DNA of 32,189 bases from Bradyrhizobium sp. SRL28 (GTDB lineage: Bacteria > Pseudomonadota > Alphaproteobacteria > Rhizobiales > Xanthobacteraceae): contig NZ_JAHEAG010000052.1 of assembly GCF_018596315.1 (NCBI RefSeq), forward strand, positions 1 through 32,189, read 5' to 3'. Positions 23,705 through 31,377 of this stretch are shown piece by piece (the first letter of the stretch is position 1; every line of letters begins with the position of its first letter). The position numbers were made by a program, and so were the translations under genes. The notes under the pieces were generated by a model. The model was not told the DNA's origin. It searched no databases and saw only the letters and a list, made by a program, of their open reading frames with translations.

Positions 23705-24601
23705 TCACTTTCCCTTCGCGCCGCCGACCACGACGCCCGCCGCCTTTTCGATCGGCTTGATCGCCGCGGTGAAATCCGACTCCGCGCCCTCGTCGCGGAT
23801 GATGACTTCCCATAAGCGGCCGACCGCTTCGGCGACTTCCATCGACAATCCCAGCGATTTCATCTCCTCCAGCGCGAGCCGCACGTCCTTCACCATCAAG
23901 CCGGTGGCGAAGCCGAAATCGAAGCTGCGCGGCAGCACCGCGCGCGGAAACTTGTCGCGGCTCGCGGTGTTGAGGCCAGAACCGGCGTTGATGACGTCGA
24001 TCATGACAGCCGGATCGAGCCCTGCCTTGACGCCCATCACCACCGCTTCGGACGTTGCCACCATCGCGGTGGCCGACAGGAAGTTGTTCGCAAGCTTCAT
24101 GGTCTGCGCCGAGCCGGGTTTCTCGCCGATGAAGAACACTTTTCCGATCACGTCGAGCGCCGGCTTTACCGCCTCATAGTCGGCACGCGGGCCGGAGACC
24201 ATCACCGCCAGCGTTCCCTTCTCGGCGCCACCGACGCCACCGCTGACGGGGCTGTCGATCTGCACGATGTTCTTCGCAGCCAGCAGGCCGTGAATCCGTG
24301 CTGCCATCTGCGAGCCGACGGTGGAGAGATCGACGAAGCGTCTGACGCGCTTGCCTTCGATCACGCCGCCGGCGCCGGTCGCAACGTCAAGCGAAGCCTG
24401 CAGCGACGGCAGGCTTGCCAGCACGGTCTCGCAGCGGTCGGCGATGTCCTTGGGTGACGATGCGGCCTGCGCGCCGAGCGCGACGAGTGTGTCGACGGCT
24501 TCCTTCCGCGTGTCGAATACGGTGAGCTGATGCCCGGCCTCGATCAGGCGACGCGCCATTGGGAAGCCCATTTTGCCGAGGCCGATGAATCCGATTTCCA
24601 T
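23705..24601 (-). CDS. NAD(P)-dependent beta-hydroxyacid dehydrogenase (3-hydroxyisobutyrate dehydrogenase family)
   Basis: A 298-residue oxidoreductase of the HIBADH/tartronate-semialdehyde reductase family. The cofactor fold opens with EIGFIGLGKMGFPMARRL, the substrate loop is DSPVSGGVGGAEKGTLAVMV (from residue 116), and the catalytic lysine is K169 in GSAQTMKLANN. AGAGGA lies eight bases before the ATG at 24601; the open frame upstream of it is only repeat sequence. It follows the carboxymuconolactone decarboxylase-family gene in the same direction with an 84-bp palindrome between them. The exact substrate is not predictable; many bradyrhizobial members are annotated only generically. Confidence 0.9.
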   Translation of the reverse strand: MEIGFIGLGKMGFPMARRLIEAGHQLTVFDTRKEAVDTLVALGAQAASSPKDIADRCETVLASLPSLQASLDVATGAGGVIEGKRVRRFVDLSTVGSQMAARIHGLLAAKNIVQIDSPVSGGVGGAEKGTLAVMVSGPRADYEAVKPALDVIGKVFFIGEKPGSAQTMKLANNFLSATAMVATSEAVVMGVKAGLDPAVMIDVINAGSGLNTASRDKFPRAVLPRSFDFGFATGLMVKDVRLALEEMKSLGLSMEVAEAVGRLWEVIIRDEGAESDFTAAIKPIEKAAGVVVGGAKGK

Positions 24602-24621
24602 GGTGGTGATTCCTCTGATTC

Positions 24622-24705
24622 CGTCATTGCGAGGAGCGAAGCGACGAAGCAATCCATCTATCCACTTGTGGCGCTATGGATTGCTTCGCTTCGCTCGCAA
24701 TGACG
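24622..24705 (-). repeat. Asymmetric palindromic intergenic element, copy 2
   Basis: Same family as 6546-6629 but inverted: here the long arm is on the left (CGTCATTGCGAGGAGCGAAG start) and the short arm on the right (ATGGATTGCTTCGCTTCG, ending GCAATGACG). The right arm is an exact reverse complement of copy 1's left arm. It separates two co-directional minus-strand genes and could fold as a long hairpin in their mRNA. Confidence 0.85.
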
Positions 24706-24743
24706 GTGTAGGTGCTCCGGTACTATCGAGTTGGAGAAGCCGC

Positions 24744-25124
24744 TCAGCCCTTGTCCAATTCCGCGAACACTTCGCGCGCGATGCGAAAGCTGTCGACGCC
24801 GGCGGGGATGCCGGCATAGATCGACACCTGCATGAAGATCTCGCGGATCTCGTCGCGGCTGACGCCGTTGGTCAACGCGCCCTTGATGTGCGCCTTCAAT
24901 TCGTGCGGCCGGTTGAGGATCGAGATCATGGCGAGGTTGAGCATGCTGCGCGTCTTGTGCGGCAGTTCCTCGCGGCCCCACACCGCGCCCCAGCAATATT
25001 CGGTGACGAGTTCCTGGAACGGCTTGTTGAAGCTGTCGGCGTTCTTCAGGGCGTTGTTGACATAGGCCTCGCCGAGCACCGCTTTGCGAATTTCCAGTCC
25101 CTTGTCGTGCGTCTTCTGGTCCAT
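24744..25124 (-). CDS. Carboxymuconolactone decarboxylase family protein (PcaC-like)
   Basis: A 126-residue protein with the layout of gamma-carboxymuconolactone decarboxylase: GLEIRKAVLGEAYVNNAL, FQELVTEYCWGAVWGREELP, KTRSMLNLAMISILNR, HELKAHIKGALTNGVSRDEI and IFMQVSIYAGIPAGVDSFRI. PcaC acts in the protocatechuate branch of the beta-ketoadipate pathway, but no other pca genes are present, and many such singletons are annotated without known substrate. It lacks the CxxC pair of AhpD-type members, so a peroxidase role is unlikely. The hydroxyacid dehydrogenase gene follows. Confidence 0.87.
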   Translation of the reverse strand: MDQKTHDKGLEIRKAVLGEAYVNNALKNADSFNKPFQELVTEYCWGAVWGREELPHKTRSMLNLAMISILNRPHELKAHIKGALTNGVSRDEIREIFMQVSIYAGIPAGVDSFRIAREVFAELDKG

Positions 25125-25221
25125 GACGTTTCCTTACGTACTTTTACGGTTCGGCGACGACGTTACGGGGTGGTCGTCCTGCAGTCACGCCTTCGTGTTA
25201 TGCGTAATTCCAGGTGTGGGA

Positions 25222-25238
25222 ACCCGCTCGCAGCGGGT
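25222..25238 (+). promoter_or_regulatory. Small perfect hairpin upstream of the TIGR02302 gene
   Basis: ACCCGCT-CGC-AGCGGGT, a seven-pair stem with a three-base loop, lies 54 bases before the TTG start, in the divergent gap with the PcaC-like gene. Its role is unknown; it could be an operator or a leader hairpin. Confidence 0.3.
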
Positions 25239-25291
25239 GCCTCAATGCCGCCGCTGTGCTAGGGTGATTTGTCGGCAACCCGGAGAGTTTA

Positions 25292-27925
25292 TTGAGCGGC
25301 GCCTCACCTGACCCCTCACAGTCTGCGCGCGAGCCGGATACCGTCGCGCGGCTTCATCTGACGCAGGCCCTGCAACGGGCCCAATATGCGATCGCGTGGG
25401 AGCGCGCCTGGCCGGGTTTCGCCCGGATTTTGAGCGTCGTCGGACTGTTTCTGGTGGCGTCCTGGGCCGGATTGTGGCTGGCGCTGCCATTCATCGCACG
25501 CGCGATCGGCATCGGCCTGTTCGTCGTGCTGGCGCTGGCGGCATTGTTCCCGCTGGCGCGGTTTCGCTGGCCGACCCGCGAAGAGGCGTTGAGCCGGCTC
25601 GACCGCGGCACCGGCATTCGCCACCGCCCGGCGACCGCGCTGACCGATACGCTCCAGACCAAGGACCCGATCGCGCAGGCGCTGTGGCAGGAGCAGCGCG
25701 AGCGCACGCTGGCCTCGATCAAGCGAATCCGCGCCGGGCTGCCTTCGCCGCGGCTTCCGATCCACGATCCCTGGGCGCTGCGCGCGCTGGTTATGGTGAT
25801 GCTGGCGGCCGCCTATGTCGCCGCCGGCGACGAGCGCACGATGCGAATTGCCGCCGCGTTCGACTGGAACGGTGTGCTGGCGCCGGCCAACGTCCGGGTC
25901 GATGCCTGGGTGACCCCGCCGGTCTATACCGGCAAGCCGCCGGTCATTCTGTCCGCCGCCAACAGGGATGCCGCTTCGCCCGATAGCGGAGCACCGTTGC
26001 CGGTACCGTCAGGCAGCACGCTGCTGGTGCGTTCCAGCGGCGGCACCATCGATGTCGTGGTCGGCGGCGGCGTGACCGAGATCGCGCCGAGCGAACAGGC
26101 GCCGAAGGGCACCAATGAACGGCATTTCAAGATCACGGGCGACGGCAGCGCGCATGTCCGCGCGCCGTCCGGCCAGCCGCCGTGGCGCTTCGCGGCCACG
26201 CCCGACCGTGCGCCGAACATTTCGCTTGCCAAGGATCCGGAACGCCAGGCCCGCGGCTCGCTGCAGATGTCCTACAAGCTTGAGGACGATTACGGCGTCA
26301 CCGAAGCGCGCGCGCAATTCGCCGCCCGCAACACGGATGCGGCCAAGAATCCTGACAAGACCCCCGATGCGAAGGAAGGCAAGGAAGACAAGAACAAGGC
26401 CGCCGACAAGGCGGAGCCGCGGCCGCTGTTCGAGCCGCCGCAGTTTGCGCTGGTGCTGCCGAATGCGCGTACCCGCAACGGCGTCGGCCAGACGGTGAAG
26501 GATCTCAGCGAGGATCCCTATGCCGGCGCCGACGTCACGCTGACGCTCACGGCCAAGGACGAGGCCGGCAACGAAGGCAAGAGCGAGCCGTTCAACATGC
26601 GGCTGCCGGAGCGGCTGTTCACAAAACCCCTGGCGCGCGCGCTGATCGAGCAGCGCCGCATCCTCGCGCTCGACGCCAACCAGAATGCGCTGGTCTATAC
26701 GGCGATCGATGCGCTGATGATCGCGCCGGAACTGTTCACGCCGGAGGCCGGTCATTATCTCGGCCTCTACAGCGTGTCGCGGCAGTTGGAGGCGGCGCGC
26801 ACCGACGCCGCGCTACGCGAGGTCGTCGCCAGCCTGTGGGCGCTTGCCGTCACCATCGAGGACGGCAACATCAGTGATGTCGACAAGGCGCTGCGCGCGG
26901 CGCAGGAGGCGCTCAAGCAGGCGCTGGAACGCGGCGCGACCGACGAGGAAATCAAGAAGCTCACCGACAATCTGCGCGCCGCGCTGGACAATTTCCTGCG
27001 CCAGCTCGTCGAGCAGCAGCGCAACAATCCGCAGCAATTGGCCCGTCCGCTCGATCCCAACACCAAGATGCTGAGCCAGCAGGATCTCAAGAGCATGCTC
27101 GACCGGCTGGAGCGGCTGTCGAAGTCCGGCGACAAGGATGCCGCCAAGCAGTTGCTGGAACAGCTGCAGCAGATGCTGGAAAACCTGCAGATGGCGCAGC
27201 CCGGCCAGGGCGACAACGAGATGGAGCAGGCGCTGAACGAGCTCGGCGACATGATCCGTAAGCAGCAGCAATTGCGCGACAAGACCTACAAGCAGGGCCA
27301 GGATTCCAGGCGCGACCGCAGCCGCGGCAAGCAGGGCGACCAGAGCATGGGCGACCTGCAGCAGGACCAGCAGGGCCTGCGCGACCGGCTGAAGAAATTG
27401 CAGGAAGAGCTCGCCAAGCGCGGCATGGGACCGGGCCAGCGCGGCCAACAGGGGCAGCAGGGCCAGCGCGGCGAACAAGGGCAGGGCCAGCAGGGTCAGG
27501 GCGGCGACCAGGGCGATGGCGAGGACGGGCTCGATCAGGCCGATTCGGCGATGGGCGACGCCACCGGCAGGCTCGGCGAGGGCAATGCCGACGGCGCGGT
27601 GGACTCGCAAGGGCGAGCGCTGGACGCGCTGCGCAAGGGTGCCCAGAGCCTGGCCGAGGCCATGCAGCAAGGTGACGGCGATCAGCCGGGCGACGGCCCC
27701 GGCAACCCCAGAGGCCGCCAGCAGGGCGCGGCCAACTCGACCGATCCGCTGGGACGGCCGATGCGCAACAACGAGTTCACCGACGATTATACCGTGAAGA
27801 TCCCCGGCGAGATCGACGTGCAGCGGGTGCGCCGGATCCTCGAAGAACTGCGACGCCGTCTCGGCGATCCGTCGCGGCCGCAGATCGAACTCGATTACAT
27901 CGAGCGGCTGTTGAAGGATTATTGA
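25292..27925 (+). CDS. TIGR02302 / DUF4175 family large membrane protein
   Basis: An 877-residue protein starting at TTG 25292, with CGGAGAG a few bases upstream. Three hydrophobic segments near the N-terminus (about 44-65, 70-90 and 162-178) anchor a long remainder that follows the last of them. A charged K/D/E-rich stretch lies near 345-375 (DKTPDAKEGKEDKNKAADKA), a glutamine-rich helical region near 540-680 (EQLQQMLENLQMAQP) looks coiled-coil, and a Q/G-rich low-complexity region covers about 711-745 (GQRGQQGQQGQRGEQGQGQQ). The C-terminus (IPGEIDVQRVRRILEELRRR) is typical of the family. Function is unknown; an envelope role is inferred from topology. The gene stands alone as a transcript. 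Confidence 0.88.
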   Translation: MSGASPDPSQSAREPDTVARLHLTQALQRAQYAIAWERAWPGFARILSVVGLFLVASWAGLWLALPFIARAIGIGLFVVLALAALFPLARFRWPTREEALSRLDRGTGIRHRPATALTDTLQTKDPIAQALWQEQRERTLASIKRIRAGLPSPRLPIHDPWALRALVMVMLAAAYVAAGDERTMRIAAAFDWNGVLAPANVRVDAWVTPPVYTGKPPVILSAANRDAASPDSGAPLPVPSGSTLLVRSSGGTIDVVVGGGVTEIAPSEQAPKGTNERHFKITGDGSAHVRAPSGQPPWRFAATPDRAPNISLAKDPERQARGSLQMSYKLEDDYGVTEARAQFAARNTDAAKNPDKTPDAKEGKEDKNKAADKAEPRPLFEPPQFALVLPNARTRNGVGQTVKDLSEDPYAGADVTLTLTAKDEAGNEGKSEPFNMRLPERLFTKPLARALIEQRRILALDANQNALVYTAIDALMIAPELFTPEAGHYLGLYSVSRQLEAARTDAALREVVASLWALAVTIEDGNISDVDKALRAAQEALKQALERGATDEEIKKLTDNLRAALDNFLRQLVEQQRNNPQQLARPLDPNTKMLSQQDLKSMLDRLERLSKSGDKDAAKQLLEQLQQMLENLQMAQPGQGDNEMEQALNELGDMIRKQQQLRDKTYKQGQDSRRDRSRGKQGDQSMGDLQQDQQGLRDRLKKLQEELAKRGMGPGQRGQQGQQGQRGEQGQGQQGQGGDQGDGEDGLDQADSAMGDATGRLGEGNADGAVDSQGRALDALRKGAQSLAEAMQQGDGDQPGDGPGNPRGRQQGAANSTDPLGRPMRNNEFTDDYTVKIPGEIDVQRVRRILEELRRRLGDPSRPQIELDYIERLLKDY

Positions 27926-27945
27926 GCGGTCGCGTCGCACTCCGC

Positions 27946-28070
27946 TGTCATCGCCCGGCTTGACCGGGCGACCCAGTATTCCAGAGACAGCAGTGATTGA
28001 ATCGATAAGCCGCGGCGTATTGGGTCCCCCGCCCCAGTGCGCAATTGCGCACAAGGCGGGGGATGACGAC
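27946..28070. repeat. Compound palindromic element between convergent genes
   Basis: The left hairpin is CGCCCGG-CTTGA-CCGGGCG (27952-27970). The right one pairs CCCCCGCC (28026-28033) with GGCGGGGG (28055-28062) around a perfect 16-bp palindrome GTGCGCAATTGCGCAC (28037-28052). The ends carry inverse GTCATC and GATGAC. It fills the gap between the TIGR02302 and CpdR-like genes and could stop transcription from both sides. It resembles a dispersed repeat of the family. Confidence 0.75.
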
Positions 28071-28082
28071 CGTTGATGTGGC

Positions 28083-28460
28083 TTACCCGTTCTTCCCCGC
28101 CGCCAGCGCGTCCGCGACCGCGGTGCGGATGTCGTGTACCGAGAACGGCTTCGTCACCACATCGTGCACGATGGCGTTGAGCCCGGAGGCGCGTTCGCGC
28201 TGATCGGCGAAACCCGTCATCAACAGGATCTTCAGCTTGGGAAAATCGCGCGCCGCCGTCAGCGCCAGTGCGATGCCGTCCATCACGGGCATCTGGATGT
28301 CGGTCAGCAGCAGGTCGAACGTGCCTTGTTCGCGGGTCAGGATATCGAGCGCTTCGGCGCCGTCCTCGGCGGTGACGGTCTCGTGGCCGTCCATGGCGAT
28401 GGCGCGCGCCACCAGCGAGCGCATGGAATCTTCGTCATCGGCAATCAGCACGCGTGGCAT
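28083..28460 (-). CDS. cpdR: CpdR-like single-domain response regulator
   Basis: A 125-residue stand-alone receiver domain with acidic D8-D9, phosphoacceptor D54 in LLLTDIQMPVMDGIALAL, TGFAD and a conserved lysine in DVVTKPFSVHDI. No output domain is present. The sequence pattern fits CpdR, the ClpXP adaptor-type regulator that controls cell-cycle proteolysis (CtrA and others) downstream of the CckA-ChpT relay in alphaproteobacteria. The symbol is by pattern, not by search; other single-domain receivers are possible. Its neighbours are the zinc-ribbon gene 40 bases upstream and, beyond it, the cell-division genes ftsEX. Confidence 0.78.
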   Translation of the reverse strand: MPRVLIADDEDSMRSLVARAIAMDGHETVTAEDGAEALDILTREQGTFDLLLTDIQMPVMDGIALALTAARDFPKLKILLMTGFADQRERASGLNAIVHDVVTKPFSVHDIRTAVADALAAGKNG

Positions 28461-28500
28461 GAACTCGTCTCTCTCGCCTCAGCGGAACAGGCGGCCTGGT

Positions 28501-29373
28501 TCAGGCGTGGCCGGCCAGATCCCGCTTGTTGAAAAAGCGTACGTCAATATTGCGGCCTTCGGGCGGCGGCGAAGCCAGCCGCGACTTGAAGTACGCGCGC
28601 TCGCCGGGCTTGAGCACCGACGCTTCGAGCACCGCGTTCCAGGCGTAGATCTCGGCGCCTTGCGCGTCGCGGACGGAAAAGCGCAGCCGCGGCAATTCGA
28701 CCGGGTTTTTGGTCTGGCCGATGATCGTGCCTTCGATGACCAGGACCGGCTTGCCGTCCACGGTCTCGTTGGTGATCTTGATGTCCTTGAACGCCAGCCC
28801 GCGCAGGTTCACTTCCAGCCCGACCATCTTGTAGAACGTCGCGGTTTGCGGCAGCAGCCGCACGATTTCGGCGCGCCAGATCATCAGCCCCAGGATCAGC
28901 GCGCCCATCGCGGCGCAGGCGGTCGGCAGGCCAAAGGACGGCATGAAGGGGATGCGGGGCAGGGACGGCAGCCGGAAAAGGCGGGCCAACCGCTCGCGGT
29001 GCGTGGTAATCGGGATCTCTTCCTGGTTCTCCGCATCCTGCCGGGCGGCCGACGGCCAGTCGCTGCCGCCGCTTGGTTGCGAACCTTCGCCCTCGGCCGG
29101 CCAGCCGGCCGAAATCGAGGGGCTGTCGACGACCGGGGTGTCCTGCCCCTCTTCCTCGCGCGCCAGCGCCTCCCACTCGGCCGCGGCATCGTTCGCGGCC
29201 GAATGGCTCGATTCCGCCATCGCCGGCACAGCGGCCGCCATTTCGATCGCGTCTTCGGGCCGCGCCAGCCAGGTTTCCTTGCAGCGCGAGCAGCGGACGG
29301 TACGTCCGCCGGGCCCCAGGGTGGCAGGATTGATGGCGTAAGATGTTGTACAATGAGGGCAAACGATATGCAT
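28501..29373 (-). CDS. MJ0042-type zinc-ribbon membrane protein
   Basis: A 290-residue protein. An N-terminal zinc ribbon has four cysteines, C5 and C8 (VCPHC) and C28 and C31 (RCSRC), in the MJ0042 pattern. An acidic, low-complexity linker follows (about 41-120), then one membrane helix (about 147-167, ACAAMGALILGLMIW) and a C-terminal domain that looks like an FxLYD/DUF3426-type beta domain (KITNETVDGKPVLVIEGTI). The start is ATG 29373, placed directly at the ribbon. The ribbon is expected in the cytoplasm and the C-terminal domain in the periplasm. Function is unknown. It probably shares a transcript with the CpdR-like gene and is divergent from ftsE. Confidence 0.85.
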   Translation of the reverse strand: MHIVCPHCTTSYAINPATLGPGGRTVRCSRCKETWLARPEDAIEMAAAVPAMAESSHSAANDAAAEWEALAREEEGQDTPVVDSPSISAGWPAEGEGSQPSGGSDWPSAARQDAENQEEIPITTHRERLARLFRLPSLPRIPFMPSFGLPTACAAMGALILGLMIWRAEIVRLLPQTATFYKMVGLEVNLRGLAFKDIKITNETVDGKPVLVIEGTIIGQTKNPVELPRLRFSVRDAQGAEIYAWNAVLEASVLKPGERAYFKSRLASPPPEGRNIDVRFFNKRDLAGHA

Positions 29374-29497
29374 GGAGCCCGTCTCTACGTGTCTTTGCCC
29401 GGATGCTACATAGCGACTGTTAACGAACCGGAAACCATAACGGCCGCAAAACCGTTTTGTCCGGTTGGTTCCCAAACCAGCGGGCCACGAGCCCAAA

Positions 29498-29539
29498 GTT
29501 CAGGTTCGGGTCCAGGTTCAGGTTCAGGTTCAAGTCCGG
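29498..29539 (+). repeat. Hexanucleotide tandem array upstream of ftsE
   Basis: Seven tandem six-base units with consensus GTTCAG (variants GTTCGG, GTCCAG, GTTCAA, GTCCGG). It lies in the 284-base divergent gap between the zinc-ribbon gene and ftsE, 20 bases before the 27-bp array. The rest of the gap (29374-29497) shows no gene; promoters for both directions probably lie there. Confidence 0.8.
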
Positions 29540-29559
29540 GGTTTCCGGCCGCGGCCCAC

Positions 29560-29667
29560 GCCGAGCGGAGCTCGGCCACTGTCTATGCCGAGCGGAACTC
29601 GGCCACGGTTCATGCCGAGCGCAGCTCGGTCACGGTTCATGTCGAGCGGAGCTGAGCTTGGTTCGGT
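29560..29667 (+). repeat. 27-bp tandem array running into the ftsE start
   Basis: Three clear units of 27 bases (29560-29586, 29587-29613, 29614-29640) and a fourth decayed one (29641-29667). Each of the first three starts GCCGAGCG, contains a small hairpin (CCGAG-CGGAG-CTCGG in unit 1) and ends TAT or CAT. In unit 4 the hairpin is broken, and its GGAG becomes the apparent ribosome-binding site for the TTG of ftsE at 29658. Confidence 0.85.
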
Positions 29668-30317
29668 TCGAAAATGTCGGTTTGCGGTACGGGCTCGGCC
29701 CGGAGATTTTGCGCGACCTCTCCTTCCTGATCCCGGCCCATTCGTTCCAGTTCCTCACGGGTCCCTCGGGCGCGGGCAAGACCTCGCTGCTGCGGTTGTT
29801 GTTTCTGTCGATTCGGCCGACGCGCGGCCTCGTCAACCTGTTCGGCGAGGACGTCTCGCTGCTCGGCAAGGATCAGGTTGCGAACATGCGCCAGAAGATC
29901 GGCATCGTGCTGCAGGATTTTCGCCTGCTCGACCATATGACGACCTATGAGAACGTGGCGCTGCCGTTCCGCGTGATGGGCCGCGAGGAATCCAGCTATC
30001 GCCGGGAGGTGATCGACCTCCTGAAGTGGGTCGGACTCGGCGAGCGCATGGATGCGCTGCCGCCGATCCTGTCGGGCGGTGAGAAGCAGCGCGCCGCGAT
30101 CGCGCGCGCGGTGATCTCGCGGCCGCAATTGCTGCTGGCGGACGAGCCGACCGGCAGCGTCGACCCGACGCTCGGCCGGCGCCTGCTGCGGCTGTTCATC
30201 GAATTGAACAGGCTGGGCACCGCTGTCATCATCGCGACCCACGACATCACGCTGATGGACCAGTACGAGGCGCGGCGGATGGTGCTGCACCAGGGGCGGT
30301 TGCACATCTATGAGTAG
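29658..30317 (+). CDS. ftsE: Cell division ATP-binding protein FtsE
   Basis: A 219-residue ABC ATPase that with FtsX forms the septal complex activating peptidoglycan amidases or endopeptidases. It has Walker A GPSGAGKTS (35-43), signature LSGGEKQRAAIARA, Walker B LLLADEPTG and the H-loop IIATHD. The start is TTG 29658, since homology begins at VRFENVGLRYGLGPEIL and GGAG is six bases before it; no ATG or GTG is available nearby. The open frame continues upstream to 29457 through the tandem repeats but that part looks non-coding. It overlaps ftsX by eight bases, indicating coupled translation. Confidence 0.94.
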   Translation: MVRFENVGLRYGLGPEILRDLSFLIPAHSFQFLTGPSGAGKTSLLRLLFLSIRPTRGLVNLFGEDVSLLGKDQVANMRQKIGIVLQDFRLLDHMTTYENVALPFRVMGREESSYRREVIDLLKWVGLGERMDALPPILSGGEKQRAAIARAVISRPQLLLADEPTGSVDPTLGRRLLRLFIELNRLGTAVIIATHDITLMDQYEARRMVLHQGRLHIYE

Positions 30318-31281
30318 GATGGATGACGAGCATGGGCCGCTGGTGGACCTCGGCACCGAGCGACCGCAGGTGCCGGCGCGCGCGCGCAACATGTCGCCGA
30401 TCGTGCCGCGGGCGTCGATCTCCGGCCGCGCGCTGGTCGCCGTCGTCGCCATCATGACGTTCCTGGCTTCCATCACCACCGGCACCGTGCTGCTCGTCAG
30501 CGCATCGGCCGCGGAATGGCAGTCGGAAGTCGCCAGCGAAATCACCATGCAGGTGCGCCCGCAGGCAGGGCGCGATCTCGAGCGCGACGTGAACGCGGCG
30601 GCGGAGGCGATGCGGACGCAGCCCGGCATCGTCCAGGTCAAGCCGTTCAGCAAGGACGAATCGGCCAGGTTGCTGGAGCCGTGGCTCGGCAGCGGGCTGT
30701 CGATCGAGCAGTTGCCGGTGCCGCGCGTCGTCGTCGCGCGCGTCCAGCCCGGCACCACGCTCGACCTCGCAGGCCTGCGCAGGGCGGTGACGCAGGTGGC
30801 GCCGTCGGCGAGCGTCGACGATCACCGCGCCTGGATCGAGCGCATGCGTTCGATGACCGGGGCAACCGTGTTCGCCGGCATCGGCATCCTCGTGCTGGTG
30901 ATAGCGGCGACGATCATTTCAGTTTCGTTCGCGACCCGTGGCGCGATGGCGGCGAACCGCCCGATCGTCGAGGTGCTGCACTTTGTCGGCGCCGGCGACC
31001 GCTATATCGCCAACCATTTCCTGCGGCATTTTCTGAGACTCGGGCTGGAGGGCGGGGTGATCGGCGGCGGCGCCGCAATGCTGGGTTTCGGCTTCTCCGA
31101 ATCGATCGCCGCCTGGTTCTCGGGCACGCCTGTCGGCGATCAATTCGCAGCGCTGCTTGGGACGTTTTCGCTGCCGCCCTCGGGCTATCTGGCGCTTGCG
31201 GTGCAGGCCGTGGCGATCGCCGCCATCACCGCCTGGGCCTCGCGGCGAACGCTGTTCGCCACGCTGGACGACATCGATTGA
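30310..31281 (+). CDS. ftsX: Cell division protein FtsX
   Basis: A 323-residue permease-like partner of FtsE. The N-terminal cytoplasmic stretch (about 1-38) precedes membrane helix 1 (ALVAVVAIMTFLASITTGTV), then a periplasmic domain (about 65-175) and three further helices (VFAGIGILVLVIAATIISVS; GVIGGGAAMLGFGFSESIAA; LALAVQAVAIAAITAWA). This is the FtsX topology; ATP hydrolysis by FtsE is thought to move the periplasmic domain. It overlaps ftsE by eight bases and is followed 96 bases later by the ydcF-like gene. Confidence 0.92.
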   Translation: MSRMDDEHGPLVDLGTERPQVPARARNMSPIVPRASISGRALVAVVAIMTFLASITTGTVLLVSASAAEWQSEVASEITMQVRPQAGRDLERDVNAAAEAMRTQPGIVQVKPFSKDESARLLEPWLGSGLSIEQLPVPRVVVARVQPGTTLDLAGLRRAVTQVAPSASVDDHRAWIERMRSMTGATVFAGIGILVLVIAATIISVSFATRGAMAANRPIVEVLHFVGAGDRYIANHFLRHFLRLGLEGGVIGGGAAMLGFGFSESIAAWFSGTPVGDQFAALLGTFSLPPSGYLALAVQAVAIAAITAWASRRTLFATLDDID

Positions 31282-31308
31282 GCCGACCGATGGCGCTGTT
31301 GATCCGGG

Positions 31309-31342
31309 GTGAACCGGGACTCCACTTCGCTTGAAAACGTTC
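31309..31342 (+). repeat. Dispersed repeat, partial copy 3
   Basis: GTGAACCGGGACTCCACTTC followed by GCTTGAAAACGTTC corresponds to the right half of the element at 22213-22271 with several substitutions. It occupies part of the ftsX-ydcF gap. Confidence 0.65.
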
Positions 31343-31377
31343 TAGAATTGTGTGCGGGAGGAGGATTGCCGGACCAT

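Noticed and set aside
24602..24652. Upstream extension of the hydroxyacid dehydrogenase
   Set aside because: The added residues are the translation of the palindromic repeat; a ribosome-binding site precedes the ATG at 24601.
26813..28054. 413-codon open frame antisense to the TIGR02302 gene
   Set aside because: The L/A/Q/H-rich product mirrors the glutamine-rich coding strand; it has no start signal or family pattern.
29560..29640. CRISPR-like array
   Set aside because: The 27-bp units are directly adjacent, with no spacers, and no cas genes are near.
29457..29657. In-frame N-terminal extension of ftsE through the tandem repeats
   Set aside because: It encodes RF-dipeptide and AELGHGSCR repeats foreign to FtsE, and the TTG at 29658 matches the family start; kept only as a question in the findings.
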